DNA of 64,000 nt. It comes from JAYKGU01 sp035285585 (GTDB lineage: Bacteria > Cyanobacteriota > Cyanobacteriia > CAKZMO01). The stretch covers positions 65,725 to 129,724 of the forward strand of contig JAYKGU010000164.1 in assembly GCA_035285585.1 (NCBI GenBank). Reading direction: 5' to 3'. Below, in pieces: positions 18,647-27,039 of this stretch. The notes beneath the pieces were generated by a model. The model was given only the letters and a program-made list of their open reading frames with translations, was not told where the DNA came from and made no database searches. The stretch's first letter is position 1; the number at the start of each line of letters is the position of its first letter. A program made the translations under genes and the position numbers.

Positions 18647-20725
18647 TCAGGCGATCGCCTGACGCTCTTGCTGCCGCATTTGGATTTGTTCGATGCTGCC
18701 CACAGGGATGGAGGCAATCAGCTCCTGGGTGTACTCGGATTGTGGATTCTGGTAAATTTGCTCGGCGTCACCGATTTCCTCAATCTTGCCGCGATTCATA
18801 ACCATGATGCGATCGCTCATAAACTTAACTACCGCCAGGTCGTGGGAAATAAAGATGTAGGTGAGGCCAAACTCGCTCTGCAGGCCCTTCAGCAGGTTCA
18901 GCACCTGGGCCTGCACCGACACATCCAGGGCCGACACCGACTCGTCACAGATGATGAACTTAGGGTTGAGGGCCAGGGCGCGGGCGATGCAAATCCGCTG
19001 GCGCTGCCCGCCGGAAAATTCGTGGGGGTAGCGATCAATACACTTAGGGTTTAAGCCGACCCGGTCGAGCAGTTCGGCGGCCCGGATGCGCTGCTGCCGC
19101 TGACTGCCACCGACGCCATGAATCCGCATCGGCTCCATCACCGCTTCCCCAATGGTCATGCGAGGATCGAGGGAGCTGAACGGATCCTGAAAGATAATTT
19201 GCATCTCCCGACGCAGTTGCCGGAGCTGCTTGGCTCCCAGCCGAGCTGCATTTTGAGCCACCCGGGAGGTGTCCCCTTTTCGCAAAATTCGCGGCCAGAA
19301 TGATCCGGTTTCCATGCGAACAACATCGCGCCCGTCAAAGGTAATCTGACCGCTGATGGGCTGGATGAGGCGCAGCAGCGTACAGGCCAGGGTACTTTTG
19401 CCGCACCCCGACTCGCCCACCAGCCCCAGGGTTTCGCCAGGGTACACCTCAAACGAGACGCCATTGACCGCCATCAGGTAGCGCTGGGTACGCCCAAAGT
19501 TGCCCCGAACGCGAAACCCAACGTGGAGCGATCGCACCGCGAGAATGGGGGGCTGCTGGGTCAGTTCGTGCAGCCGTTTCTGGGCACTGTCGTCGGGCAC
19601 CTGGATCTCAAGGTCAGGGTCTGGGCAGAGGTCAGGTGACTTTTCGCGGATGGTGATGCTGCCGTCCCTGGTGGTGGTCACCTCCATAAAGTCGGACACC
19701 GTGGGCAGACAGCGCAACCGCTGATCGGGGCGGGGGCGGCAGGCGAGTAGCCCTTTGGTGTAGGGGTGCTGGGGATTGGCGAAGATATCGAGCACCGAGC
19801 CATGCTCGACGATTTTGCCCTGATACATGACGGCGACGGTGTCGGCGATGTCGGCAATGATGCTCAAATCGTGGGTGATAAAAATCATGGCCATGCCCCG
19901 GCGATCGCGCAATTCTCGCAGCAAGTCGAGAATTTTGGCCTGCACGGTTACGTCCAGAGCAGTCGTTGGCTCATCGGCAATCAGCACCGAGGGATTACTG
20001 GCGATCGCCATGGCAATCATCACCCGCTGAATCTGGCCCCCCGACAGCTCGTGGGGATAGCGGTCAAGCATGGCGCGCTTGCGGTCATTGACATAGGCCT
20101 GCACTTCGGGGGTGGAGGGAGCCGCAAAGCCAGACCCGTTGGCCGATGCTCGCTCGGCTTGGGAGCGGGGCGATCGCGCCGACCCAATCAAATGTCGTTC
20201 TTGAAGTTGATCCAGATATTCTTGCTGCAATTCTTCGTCGCTGGGCAGCAGCTTCACCTCCTGCAGCAGACTGGCCGCCCGCCGCCGGGCCTCGGGTTTG
20301 GAAAGCGGCTCATGCTGGCACAGGGCTTCTACTAACTGAAACCCACAGGTATAGACGGGATTCAGGGAACTCATCGGCTCTTGAAAGATCATGGCGATGG
20401 TGCCGCCACGATGGTGCTGCATGTCCTGGGGCGGCAGTGCCAGTAAATCTACTGGTGCTGCTGGTGAGGCAGTGTGGCCATTGCTGCCGCTAGCGTGCTC
20501 TCCGTTCAGCCAGATTTCTCCCCCAGAGATCTGTCCGGGAGGACTGGGCACCAGCCCCATGATGGCAAGGGCGGTCACGGATTTACCGGAACCCGATTCA
20601 CCGACAATACCGAGGGTTTGTCCTCGCTTCACCTCAAAGGAGATGCCATCAACTGCTTGAATGACGCGATCGCGCTTCTGAAACTGAATCTGGAGGCCAC
20701 GAACGTCGAGGATAGTATCAGTCAT
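18647..20725 (-). CDS. ABC transporter ATP-binding protein with two ATPase domains, peptide/nickel importer type
   Basis: A 692-aa fusion of two nucleotide-binding domains of the dipeptide/oligopeptide importer type (DppD-DppF or GsiA arrangement). Domain 1 has Walker A GESGSGKS and signature LSGGQIQR; domain 2 (from about residue 395) has Walker A GESGCGKST, signature FSGGQRQR and Walker B FIICDES. Each domain ends in the family C-terminal extension. Domain 1 carries an insertion near residues 165-215 (ERHLIGSARSPRSQAERASA) of low complexity. Partner permease and binding-protein genes are not adjacent, as is common in cyanobacteria. It is divergent from the HTH/GrpE-like gene, 123 bp away. 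Confidence 0.92.
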   Translation of the reverse strand: MTDTILDVRGLQIQFQKRDRVIQAVDGISFEVKRGQTLGIVGESGSGKSVTALAIMGLVPSPPGQISGGEIWLNGEHASGSNGHTASPAAPVDLLALPPQDMQHHRGGTIAMIFQEPMSSLNPVYTCGFQLVEALCQHEPLSKPEARRRAASLLQEVKLLPSDEELQQEYLDQLQERHLIGSARSPRSQAERASANGSGFAAPSTPEVQAYVNDRKRAMLDRYPHELSGGQIQRVMIAMAIASNPSVLIADEPTTALDVTVQAKILDLLRELRDRRGMAMIFITHDLSIIADIADTVAVMYQGKIVEHGSVLDIFANPQHPYTKGLLACRPRPDQRLRCLPTVSDFMEVTTTRDGSITIREKSPDLCPDPDLEIQVPDDSAQKRLHELTQQPPILAVRSLHVGFRVRGNFGRTQRYLMAVNGVSFEVYPGETLGLVGESGCGKSTLACTLLRLIQPISGQITFDGRDVVRMETGSFWPRILRKGDTSRVAQNAARLGAKQLRQLRREMQIIFQDPFSSLDPRMTIGEAVMEPMRIHGVGGSQRQQRIRAAELLDRVGLNPKCIDRYPHEFSGGQRQRICIARALALNPKFIICDESVSALDVSVQAQVLNLLKGLQSEFGLTYIFISHDLAVVKFMSDRIMVMNRGKIEEIGDAEQIYQNPQSEYTQELIASIPVGSIEQIQMRQQERQAIA

Positions 20726-20848
20726 GAACCGACGGTAGAAAGGGCAAGAGGTGCTATATTAGACGGATTTTAACAGCACATTCGCTTGTAAGGAACATTG
20801 TGTAAATCCCGGTAAACTAGCCATTGGAACAGCGACCGAGACAGCGGG

Positions 20849-21538
20849 ATGACAGATTATACACAGAGGTTGCGATCGCTCATGGAGCAGGCCAACCTTC
20901 CTAGCTTTATGGAACTGGGCCGACGGGCTGAGGTGACCGAATGGCAAATCAACCAACTGCGGCAGGGAAAGGTTGAGCAGATGCGGCTGATGCCGCTGCT
21001 GAAGATTAGCGCTGCCCTGCAGGTGTCCCTGGGCGAATTGATGCAAACGTTTTCCCACAGCCCACCGTCGGAGATCGCCTTAATTCGCTCCAGCTTAGCC
21101 GATGCAGATCCAGATCGGGCAACCCCGGCTCCTGCCGCCGATCCTTCCCTGGAACTGGACACCCTGCGGGAGGAATATCAGCGCCTCCAGGCTCGGTGCG
21201 ATCGCCAGCGAGAGGAAGCCTGGGCCGACTTTCAGCAACAGGCCCTGCAAACCCTCGAATCCTGGTTACTCTACTGGCCCACCGCCGTTCAGAAAGCACA
21301 GACCAACCCCCAGATGGCAGCGGCACAACTGGTGCCCCTGGTGCGCCCTGTGGAAAAGCTGCTTCAAGAATGGCAGGTGGAGGCGATCGCCACCGTTGAC
21401 GATGAAGTGGCCTACGATCCCACCCTCCATCAACTCCTGGAGGGCACGGCCCAGCCGGGGGAGCGGGTGCGGGTGCGGTATGTGGGTTATCGACAGGGCG
21501 ATCGCCTGCTGCATCGGGCCAGGGTGAGTCGGGTTTAG
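20849..21538 (+). CDS. HTH protein with GrpE-like C-terminal domain
   Basis: A 229-aa protein. Residues 1-66 form an XRE-like helix-turn-helix (FMELGRRAEVTEWQINQLRQ). A variable Pro/Ala linker and a coiled-coil segment (ELDTLREEYQRLQARCDRQR) follow. The last 60 residues (YDPTLHQLLEGTAQPGERVR) resemble the beta-domain of the nucleotide exchange factor GrpE. Similar proteins occur in other cyanobacteria and are sometimes annotated as GrpE. It could link DNA binding to DnaK, which is inference. It is not the housekeeping GrpE, as it lacks the long N-terminal helix pair. Confidence 0.75.
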   Translation: MTDYTQRLRSLMEQANLPSFMELGRRAEVTEWQINQLRQGKVEQMRLMPLLKISAALQVSLGELMQTFSHSPPSEIALIRSSLADADPDRATPAPAADPSLELDTLREEYQRLQARCDRQREEAWADFQQQALQTLESWLLYWPTAVQKAQTNPQMAAAQLVPLVRPVEKLLQEWQVEAIATVDDEVAYDPTLHQLLEGTAQPGERVRVRYVGYRQGDRLLHRARVSRV

Positions 21539-21708
21539 GGGATTTTGGATTTTAGGTTTTGGATTTTAGATTTTGGATTGCTGTTGGGGAGGCTTTTACT
21601 CTGACGGGGGTAACCCTCCCAGGTCTGGGATTTGGGCCAGTTCAGGTATGATTTGGTAACGATTCATTTGCGTCACAAAATCAACCATTCAAACAAAGGG
21701 GACTGTAG

Positions 21709-22104
21709 ATGGTGTCCAGTGCCATGACGAAGGGTCAGCTAGAGCGGGAGCTGTCGCAGCGCATTCAGGCGCTTTATCGTGAAGAGCTGGAGCATCGGCC
21801 CAGCAAAGTTACCTGCCAAATCCTGGACCGGGAAGTGGCGGTCATTATGGAAGATGCCATCACCCAGGCTGAGCAGCTTTTAGCACGGGAGGGCCGGGAG
21901 CAGCTTGCGGAGGAGGTGCGATCAGACCTGAGCGAGGTGATCCGGCCCAAAATTACTGAGATTATTCAAGAAATTCTGCAGGTCGAGGTGATTGACTTTC
22001 TGTCGGATGCGACCCTGACCACTGGACGCAGCGGCTTTATTGCTGTGTTATCAGACAGGCCGAAGTTTCGTGAGTCGAAGTCGTCCAAGCGACAGTCGCC
22101 TTAG
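21709..22104 (+). CDS. DUF2294 family protein, copy 1
   Basis: A 131-aa soluble protein of the DUF2294 family, recognised from its pattern: an N-terminal helix (LERELSQRIQALYREELEHR), a strand with VTCQILDREVAVIMEDAIT, a helical middle and the C-terminal TGRSGFIAVLSD. Its function is unknown. ATG 21709 has GGGGA upstream; ATG 21724 (MTKGQL) is possible. A paralogue follows 211 bp downstream, separated by a MITE. Confidence 0.82.
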   Translation: MVSSAMTKGQLERELSQRIQALYREELEHRPSKVTCQILDREVAVIMEDAITQAEQLLAREGREQLAEEVRSDLSEVIRPKITEIIQEILQVEVIDFLSDATLTTGRSGFIAVLSDRPKFRESKSSKRQSP

Positions 22105-22149
22105 AAGCTTCTCAAAAGTCTTCAAAGACCCGATCCGAAGATCCTGTTA

Positions 22150-22313
22150 GAGCATGTCTGAAAAGTCATCTTTGAAGTAACAAAGGGCACCCGATTCCCC
22201 TGAATCCCCCTTAGAAAAAGGGACTTTGACTCCGGATCCCCCCTTATTCAAAGGAGGGCCAGGGGGGGCATTAGGTGCTCAGAATTACAGCTAGCCACTT
22301 TTCAAACATGCTC
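22150..22313. mobile_element. MITE with 17-bp terminal repeats and TTA target duplication
   Basis: The terminal repeats GAGCATGTCTGAAAAGT (22150-22166) and ACTTTTCAAACATGCTC (22297-22313) pair with one mismatch. TTA flanks both ends (22147-22149, 22314-22316), as expected of a 3-bp target duplication. The 164-bp interior has no ORF and contains the CCCCCTT/AAGGGGG-type blocks common in cyanobacterial repeats. A 3-bp T-N-A target fits an IS5-like transposase acting in trans (inference). Confidence 0.8.
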
Positions 22314-22315
22314 TT

Positions 22316-22702
22316 ATGCCCGACTCTGATTACCCACTTATGCCCACCCTCAATTCTGAAAATCCAGACTCGCCCTCGCTCGAAGAACAGGTGATTGCAG
22401 GAATGCGATCGCTCTACGAGCATCATCTCAACCATCAACCCCACCCCATCACCTGCCAGATCCTTGACGGCAAGATCGTCATTTTGCTGGAGGAAACGGT
22501 AACGCGCCCAGAGCAGATTCTGTTCGAGAATGGGCAAGCCCATCTGGCGGAGCAGGTGAGGTCGCATCTAGACAAAATTTTGCACCCCCATATTAAAGAA
22601 CTGGTGGAGCGCATTCTTCAGGTGCCGGTGATTGACATCTTAATCGATACGGGCTTGGATACCCGCCGCACGGGTACGATCATCATGCTGCAGTCCAGGT
22701 AG
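22316..22702 (+). CDS. DUF2294 family protein, copy 2
   Basis: A 128-aa paralogue of the gene upstream. Shared features include the N-terminal helix, ITCQILDGKIVILLEETVTR and the end TRRTGTIIML. The first possible ATG (22316) is created at the right edge of the MITE: the A belongs to the duplicated TTA. The second ATG (22340, MPTLNSENPD) lies wholly outside it. The 5' leader has therefore been replaced by MITE sequence, so expression may depend on a promoter in the element or on readthrough from copy 1. Confidence 0.8.
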   Translation: MPDSDYPLMPTLNSENPDSPSLEEQVIAGMRSLYEHHLNHQPHPITCQILDGKIVILLEETVTRPEQILFENGQAHLAEQVRSHLDKILHPHIKELVERILQVPVIDILIDTGLDTRRTGTIIMLQSR

Positions 22703-22720
22703 ATCTAGGGGCAGGAAGCC

Positions 22721-24400
22721 TTACTCGGCGGGGACAGGGGGTGGAGCCGTTTCCGTGGGAGGTGGGGCCGCAGGGGGAGTTGCGGGCGCAGGGGCTGTGG
22801 TGGGAGGCTCTGCCGGGAAGGTTTCGGGGGTGTCGGTATTCGTTGTCCCAGCGTCGGTTGCTCCGGGGGCAGCTGTCCCGGCATCAGTGGGGGAGGTTTC
22901 GGCGGGGGATGTCTCAGCCGGAGGGGTCTCAGCCGGTGATGGCTCGGCAGGGGGTGTCTCTGGTTCCGCAGGGGCAACCGGCTCCACCACTGGAGGGGTG
23001 GCGGCGTCTGGCCTGCCCAGAATACCGGGGCTGCCGTCGTCAAATACACCCGCCACGCAGGCAATCATTAATGTGGCCAGGGTACCTACAAACAGAGCTT
23101 TCCAGCCCAGGGCAGTGATGTCGCGGCGGCGCGAGGGAATCAGGGCGGCGGTTCCGCCCACAAAGATGCCAACGGAGGCCAGATGGGCGAAGCCAGAGAG
23201 GGCGTAGCTGACGATTAAAATGGTGCGATCGCTCACTAACCCCGCTTCCCCCAGCGCTCCCAGCTCTCGATAGGAGGGAATGGCGGTTTCCAGCAGCCGT
23301 CGCCCGATGAGCACCGAGGCTTGCCAGAGTTCGGGCCAGTCAAGGGAGACGCCCGTTAACACCGTGAGGGGCAGAAACAGGACGCCGGAAATGTTTTGCA
23401 GCGTCACCACCTGGAAGACTTCCCCCACCGGACTGGGCAATCCGGCCAGCCAGGCGAAGAACTGGTTGATCAGGGCCACCAGTCCCAGAATCAAAATCAG
23501 TACCGCCGCGATGCCCACCGCCATCCGCACCCCGTCTAAGGCTCCGGTGATTGCGGCATCCAGGGGGCTGCCCCGATCGATGGGTTCACCCGCAATCGTG
23601 TGATCGGGTTCTTTAGGGCTGTCAGAGGTAAAGTCGCGCAGGTCTTCTTCCCTGGGGATGCCGCCCGCCGTCAGGGGCACCTCGGTTTCGGGCACGAGGA
23701 TTTTTGACAGCACAAAGCAGGCGGGAATGCCGATGATCGAGGCAGAAACCAGGTGGGCCAGGATATTGGGAAAGACCGGGCGCAAAAAGCTCACGTAGAT
23801 GGCCAGCACCGAGGACGCGGAGGTGCCAAAGCAGCAGGCGAGGATGGCGCAGAGTTCGCTGCGGGTCATCTTGGCTAAAAAGGGCTTGACCACGATGGCG
23901 GCTTCGATGCCCACAAAAATGTTGGCCGCTCCGCTAAGGGATTCGGCCCCGCTGAGGCGCATGGTGTTGTAAAAGATCTTGGCAAAGAAATCTGTAATTA
24001 GCTGAATTACGCCGATGTTGTAAAGGAGGGCCATCAACCCGCCAAAAAAGATCACCGTGGGCAGCGCCCGGAAGGCGAAGATGTAGCCCAGGTTGATATC
24101 CGGCTCGGTGCCTGGGGACGGCACAATGTTGGGGCCAAAGACGAATCGCGCCCCCACATCAGCGGCGTCAAACACGCCATTGAGCAGGTTACTAAAAACC
24201 TGCAGGGCACCCCTGGCTCCGGGGACGGCAAACACCAGCGCCCCCAAGGCCAACTGAAGGAGAATGCCGCCCACCACCACGCGCCACGGGAAATACTTGA
24301 GACGGCGGTTTTCTGAAAAAATCCAGGCGATCGCGCACAGCCCAAACATGCCGATCAGGGAAATGGCATTCAAAATTGGGATTTCACTGAGAGCCGTCAT
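22721..24400 (-). CDS. Concentrative nucleoside transporter (CNT/NupC family) with acidic C-terminal tail
   Basis: A membrane protein of about 559 aa that imports nucleosides with H+ or Na+. Hydrophobic segments run from about residue 10 to 430, and CNT hallmark regions are visible (GGLMALLYNIGVIQLITDFF, SLSGAANIFVGIEAAIVVKP). The last 110 residues form a Pro/Glu/Thr/Ala-rich tail with repeated PAETSP-like units, unlike typical NupC (about 400 aa). ATG 24400 (MTALSEIPILNAIS) starts right before the first helix; an ATG at 24445 would add 15 non-conserved residues. It is convergent with DUF2294 copy 2, 18 bp apart. Confidence 0.88.
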   Translation of the reverse strand: MTALSEIPILNAISLIGMFGLCAIAWIFSENRRLKYFPWRVVVGGILLQLALGALVFAVPGARGALQVFSNLLNGVFDAADVGARFVFGPNIVPSPGTEPDINLGYIFAFRALPTVIFFGGLMALLYNIGVIQLITDFFAKIFYNTMRLSGAESLSGAANIFVGIEAAIVVKPFLAKMTRSELCAILACCFGTSASSVLAIYVSFLRPVFPNILAHLVSASIIGIPACFVLSKILVPETEVPLTAGGIPREEDLRDFTSDSPKEPDHTIAGEPIDRGSPLDAAITGALDGVRMAVGIAAVLILILGLVALINQFFAWLAGLPSPVGEVFQVVTLQNISGVLFLPLTVLTGVSLDWPELWQASVLIGRRLLETAIPSYRELGALGEAGLVSDRTILIVSYALSGFAHLASVGIFVGGTAALIPSRRRDITALGWKALFVGTLATLMIACVAGVFDDGSPGILGRPDAATPPVVEPVAPAEPETPPAEPSPAETPPAETSPAETSPTDAGTAAPGATDAGTTNTDTPETFPAEPPTTAPAPATPPAAPPPTETAPPPVPAE

Positions 24401-24587
24401 CGTGGTTCTACCCCCGCACACTATGCTCAATGATGACGGTACCATAGTCCGCCTGGGTTGAATCGCTGGGGAGGGGCAAATTATCTGCGTGGGGCAATCC
24501 GCCAGTCGCTACAATGGGCGTAGGCTTTTGTGCTGCATTTCATTCATAAGAATCCATCCCCATATCCCAATCAAACAATCAAACTTA

Positions 24588-24872
24588 ATGATGGACGCGT
24601 TCGCCTTCAATCCGCCCGACTGGGCCCAGACCGCAACCCACGCCCAGGGGTTCTGCTGTCCCCGGTGTGGCGAACCGCCCGCCAGCGCCAAGGCGGTTTG
24701 GATTAACCGGCGATCGCCCGTTTTTGGCCTGGATCATCGCCGCAAATGGCAGGAGTTCTACCACTGCGAGTGTGGCAAAGCCTGGTGGGGCTGGAGCAGC
24801 GATCGCCCCCCCAGCGACCTCAAACCGTCGGACATGCCGGAGCGATCGCCCGACGATTTTGGTCTATTTTAA
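24588..24872 (+). CDS. Small cysteine-rich, probably zinc-binding protein
   Basis: A 94-aa protein with a zinc-ribbon-like arrangement: CCPRCG near residue 24 and CECG near residue 60, with many aromatic residues (WQEFYHCECGKAWWGW). Such short proteins occur in other cyanobacteria without known function. The start is ATG 24588 or the adjacent ATG 24591. It converges with the RTX-hydrolase gene. Confidence 0.7.
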   Translation: MMDAFAFNPPDWAQTATHAQGFCCPRCGEPPASAKAVWINRRSPVFGLDHRRKWQEFYHCECGKAWWGWSSDRPPSDLKPSDMPERSPDDFGLF

Positions 24873-24910
24873 GGGTTGCCGTCGGGGCCAATGGCCAGGG
24901 CGGGCAGTTG

Positions 24911-26764
24911 CTACTGGGGCGCAAGGGGTTGGGCGATCGCCTGGAGCGCCTGGAGGGCCAGGACATCAACGGCCCCTGCCCCCTGCTCCTCCTCTTCAAG
25001 GGTGGGGCCACGGTTTAGAAATCCCACCACGGTAACGTCCTGTTCTGGCAGGTAAATCATCCAGGAACTCCAGCCAAAGGATCCGCCGTTGTGTCCCCAA
25101 AAGGTTCCCAGGTTCGGATCGTCGGCCACCAGCGCCCCCAAACCATAGGTGAACTGGTCGCTGAAATTGCCGCCGCCAGTGAGCATCCGACTCAGGGTGT
25201 CTGGCGCAAGCAGCTCTCCCTTAAACAGCCCCTGGGCGAAGCGGGCAATATCCGCCGTTGTCGAGACGACGCCCCCGGCGGCACTCGTCCAGGAGAGGTT
25301 GTCCTGGGTGTTATCCAAAACACCGTCGCCATCAAAGTCAAAGTAGCCCTGGGTAAAGCCACCGGGAACGGTTTCCTGGGGTGCATAGAAAGTGTTGGTC
25401 ATCCCCAGCGGGTCAAAAATGCGATCGCGCAGTACGTCAACCAGGGGTGCCCCTGCGACCTGCTCAATGATTTCACCCAGCAGCAAGTAGTTAGTGTTGC
25501 TGTAGTCGAACTGTTCCCCTGGCTCGAACTGGGCGGGCTGGTCGGCAATCAGATCGAGCAATTCTGGAGACGTCCACCGCCGCTGCAGGAGGGATGGGTC
25601 GGCCAGCTCCACCAGGGGCACCGTGTAGTCGGGGATGCCGCTGGTCATATTCAGCAACTGCTCTACCGTCACGCGATCGCCACTGGCCAATTGCCCCGCC
25701 ACATCCGGCAGCCACTGATCCAGCGTATCGGTCAGGCCCAGGCGACCCTCCTGCACCAGTTGCAGCACCGTGGCCGCCACGATGGGCTTGGTGATGCTGG
25801 CGATGTTAAATCGGTCATCGGGGCGCACCGCCTGTCCGGTGGCCAGGTCAGCAAGACCGCTACTACCTGTCCAGCGGGTACCATCGGCGGCGATCGCAGT
25901 TAAAGCCGCTCCGGGGGCATTCACCCCCTGGATGACCTGATCCAGGGTTTGCTGGAGACGGTCGGCCTGCTGGGCATCTCCAAAGATAAAGTCTTCGGAC
26001 GACAGGCTGGAGGGGCGAATTCCTTGCAGAATGGCGATCGCCCGTCCCTGGTCTAAGATTTCGGTGTTCCTGCCGCGATCGCGCAGGGTGAGATCCGTAA
26101 ACTCTGCCCCCAGCCGGAGAATTTTGAGCTGGTCAACCCCCACTTCAAAGTCAGTAATCACGGAGGCAGCGGCGGTTTCTCCACTGCCAACCCAAAACTG
26201 GTCGGCTCCCTGGCCACCCGTCAGGCGATCGCCGCCGTCCACATCCACCAATTGATCGTCCCCCTGACCGCCCCACTGGCGATCGCGGCCCGTCCCCCCC
26301 GCGAGCTGGTCATCCCCACTGCCCCCAAAGAGCCGATCAGAGCCGCTGCCGCCATTGAGGTAATCCCGCCCGGTGCTGCCCCAAAGCCAGTCCGCGTCTG
26401 CCAACCCAACCAGCCAATCGTTGCCCTGGGAGCCAAGCAGGCGATCGCCCCCAGCGCCGCCATTCAGCCAATCGTTGCCGCGGTCTCCCCACAGGCGGTC
26501 GTCGCCTTCGTTGCCGAACAGAATATCGGCCTGGGCTAATCCCTGGAGGCGATCGCCCCCGTCCAGCCCATAGAGGGTGGATTGGGATGGGGTGGTGCGT
26601 AACCGATCCACGGCATCCGTGCCGTAAAGGGTTGATGAGCCTGCCGGGGTTGTCTTGCCGACGAACCCGGCCATGCCATCGGTCATCTGAGTGTTGCCAT
26701 TAATAGGCAGGTAAGTCTGTCCCGATTCAACCGCTGAATCGGAGGAAAAATTAGGATCAATCAT
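24911..26764 (-). CDS. RTX-repeat protein fused to class C beta-lactamase-type serine hydrolase
   Basis: A 617-aa two-domain protein. Residues about 60-220 carry glycine/aspartate-rich nonapeptides of the RTX (hemolysin-type calcium-binding) kind, such as GGSGSDRLFGGSGDDQL. Residues about 270-610 are a beta-lactamase/esterase family domain with SITK (catalytic Ser-x-x-Lys), YSN and a GHNGG box near the end. There is no Sec signal; RTX proteins usually leave by type I secretion, but here the RTX block is N-terminal, whereas the usual signal lies C-terminal after the repeats. An extracellular esterase or peptidase is likely; antibiotic resistance is not implied. No type I exporter is nearby. 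It is divergent from the histidine kinase gene. Confidence 0.88.
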   Translation of the reverse strand: MIDPNFSSDSAVESGQTYLPINGNTQMTDGMAGFVGKTTPAGSSTLYGTDAVDRLRTTPSQSTLYGLDGGDRLQGLAQADILFGNEGDDRLWGDRGNDWLNGGAGGDRLLGSQGNDWLVGLADADWLWGSTGRDYLNGGSGSDRLFGGSGDDQLAGGTGRDRQWGGQGDDQLVDVDGGDRLTGGQGADQFWVGSGETAAASVITDFEVGVDQLKILRLGAEFTDLTLRDRGRNTEILDQGRAIAILQGIRPSSLSSEDFIFGDAQQADRLQQTLDQVIQGVNAPGAALTAIAADGTRWTGSSGLADLATGQAVRPDDRFNIASITKPIVAATVLQLVQEGRLGLTDTLDQWLPDVAGQLASGDRVTVEQLLNMTSGIPDYTVPLVELADPSLLQRRWTSPELLDLIADQPAQFEPGEQFDYSNTNYLLLGEIIEQVAGAPLVDVLRDRIFDPLGMTNTFYAPQETVPGGFTQGYFDFDGDGVLDNTQDNLSWTSAAGGVVSTTADIARFAQGLFKGELLAPDTLSRMLTGGGNFSDQFTYGLGALVADDPNLGTFWGHNGGSFGWSSWMIYLPEQDVTVVGFLNRGPTLEEEEQGAGAVDVLALQALQAIAQPLAPQ

Positions 26765-27039
26765 GGTAAATTCCTAAAGAAAAACTAGCTACATTTGAAT
26801 CAGCAAATCGTCCTTAGTACCTATCCAAAAATTCGCCGGAGCTTTTGGAATTTCAAACCCCTGTGGAGTTTCAGATAAGGTCCTAATAAGAGCGGTAAAC
26901 TGGTGCCGCCGCTGGCTTAACGATGAGCTGATATCAACGTATCCAGTTTGTTAGATGTGGGCTAGTAGCCCCGGTCATTGAGGAATTAGTGACCTGGGTC
27001 ATATCGCCAATTTCGGCCCCATCGAGTAAAAGTTTAGAT

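Noticed and set aside
24911..26764. Antibiotic-resistance beta-lactamase
   Set aside because: The SxxK/YSN motifs are shared by esterases and peptidases of the same fold, and the RTX fusion points to a different extracellular role.
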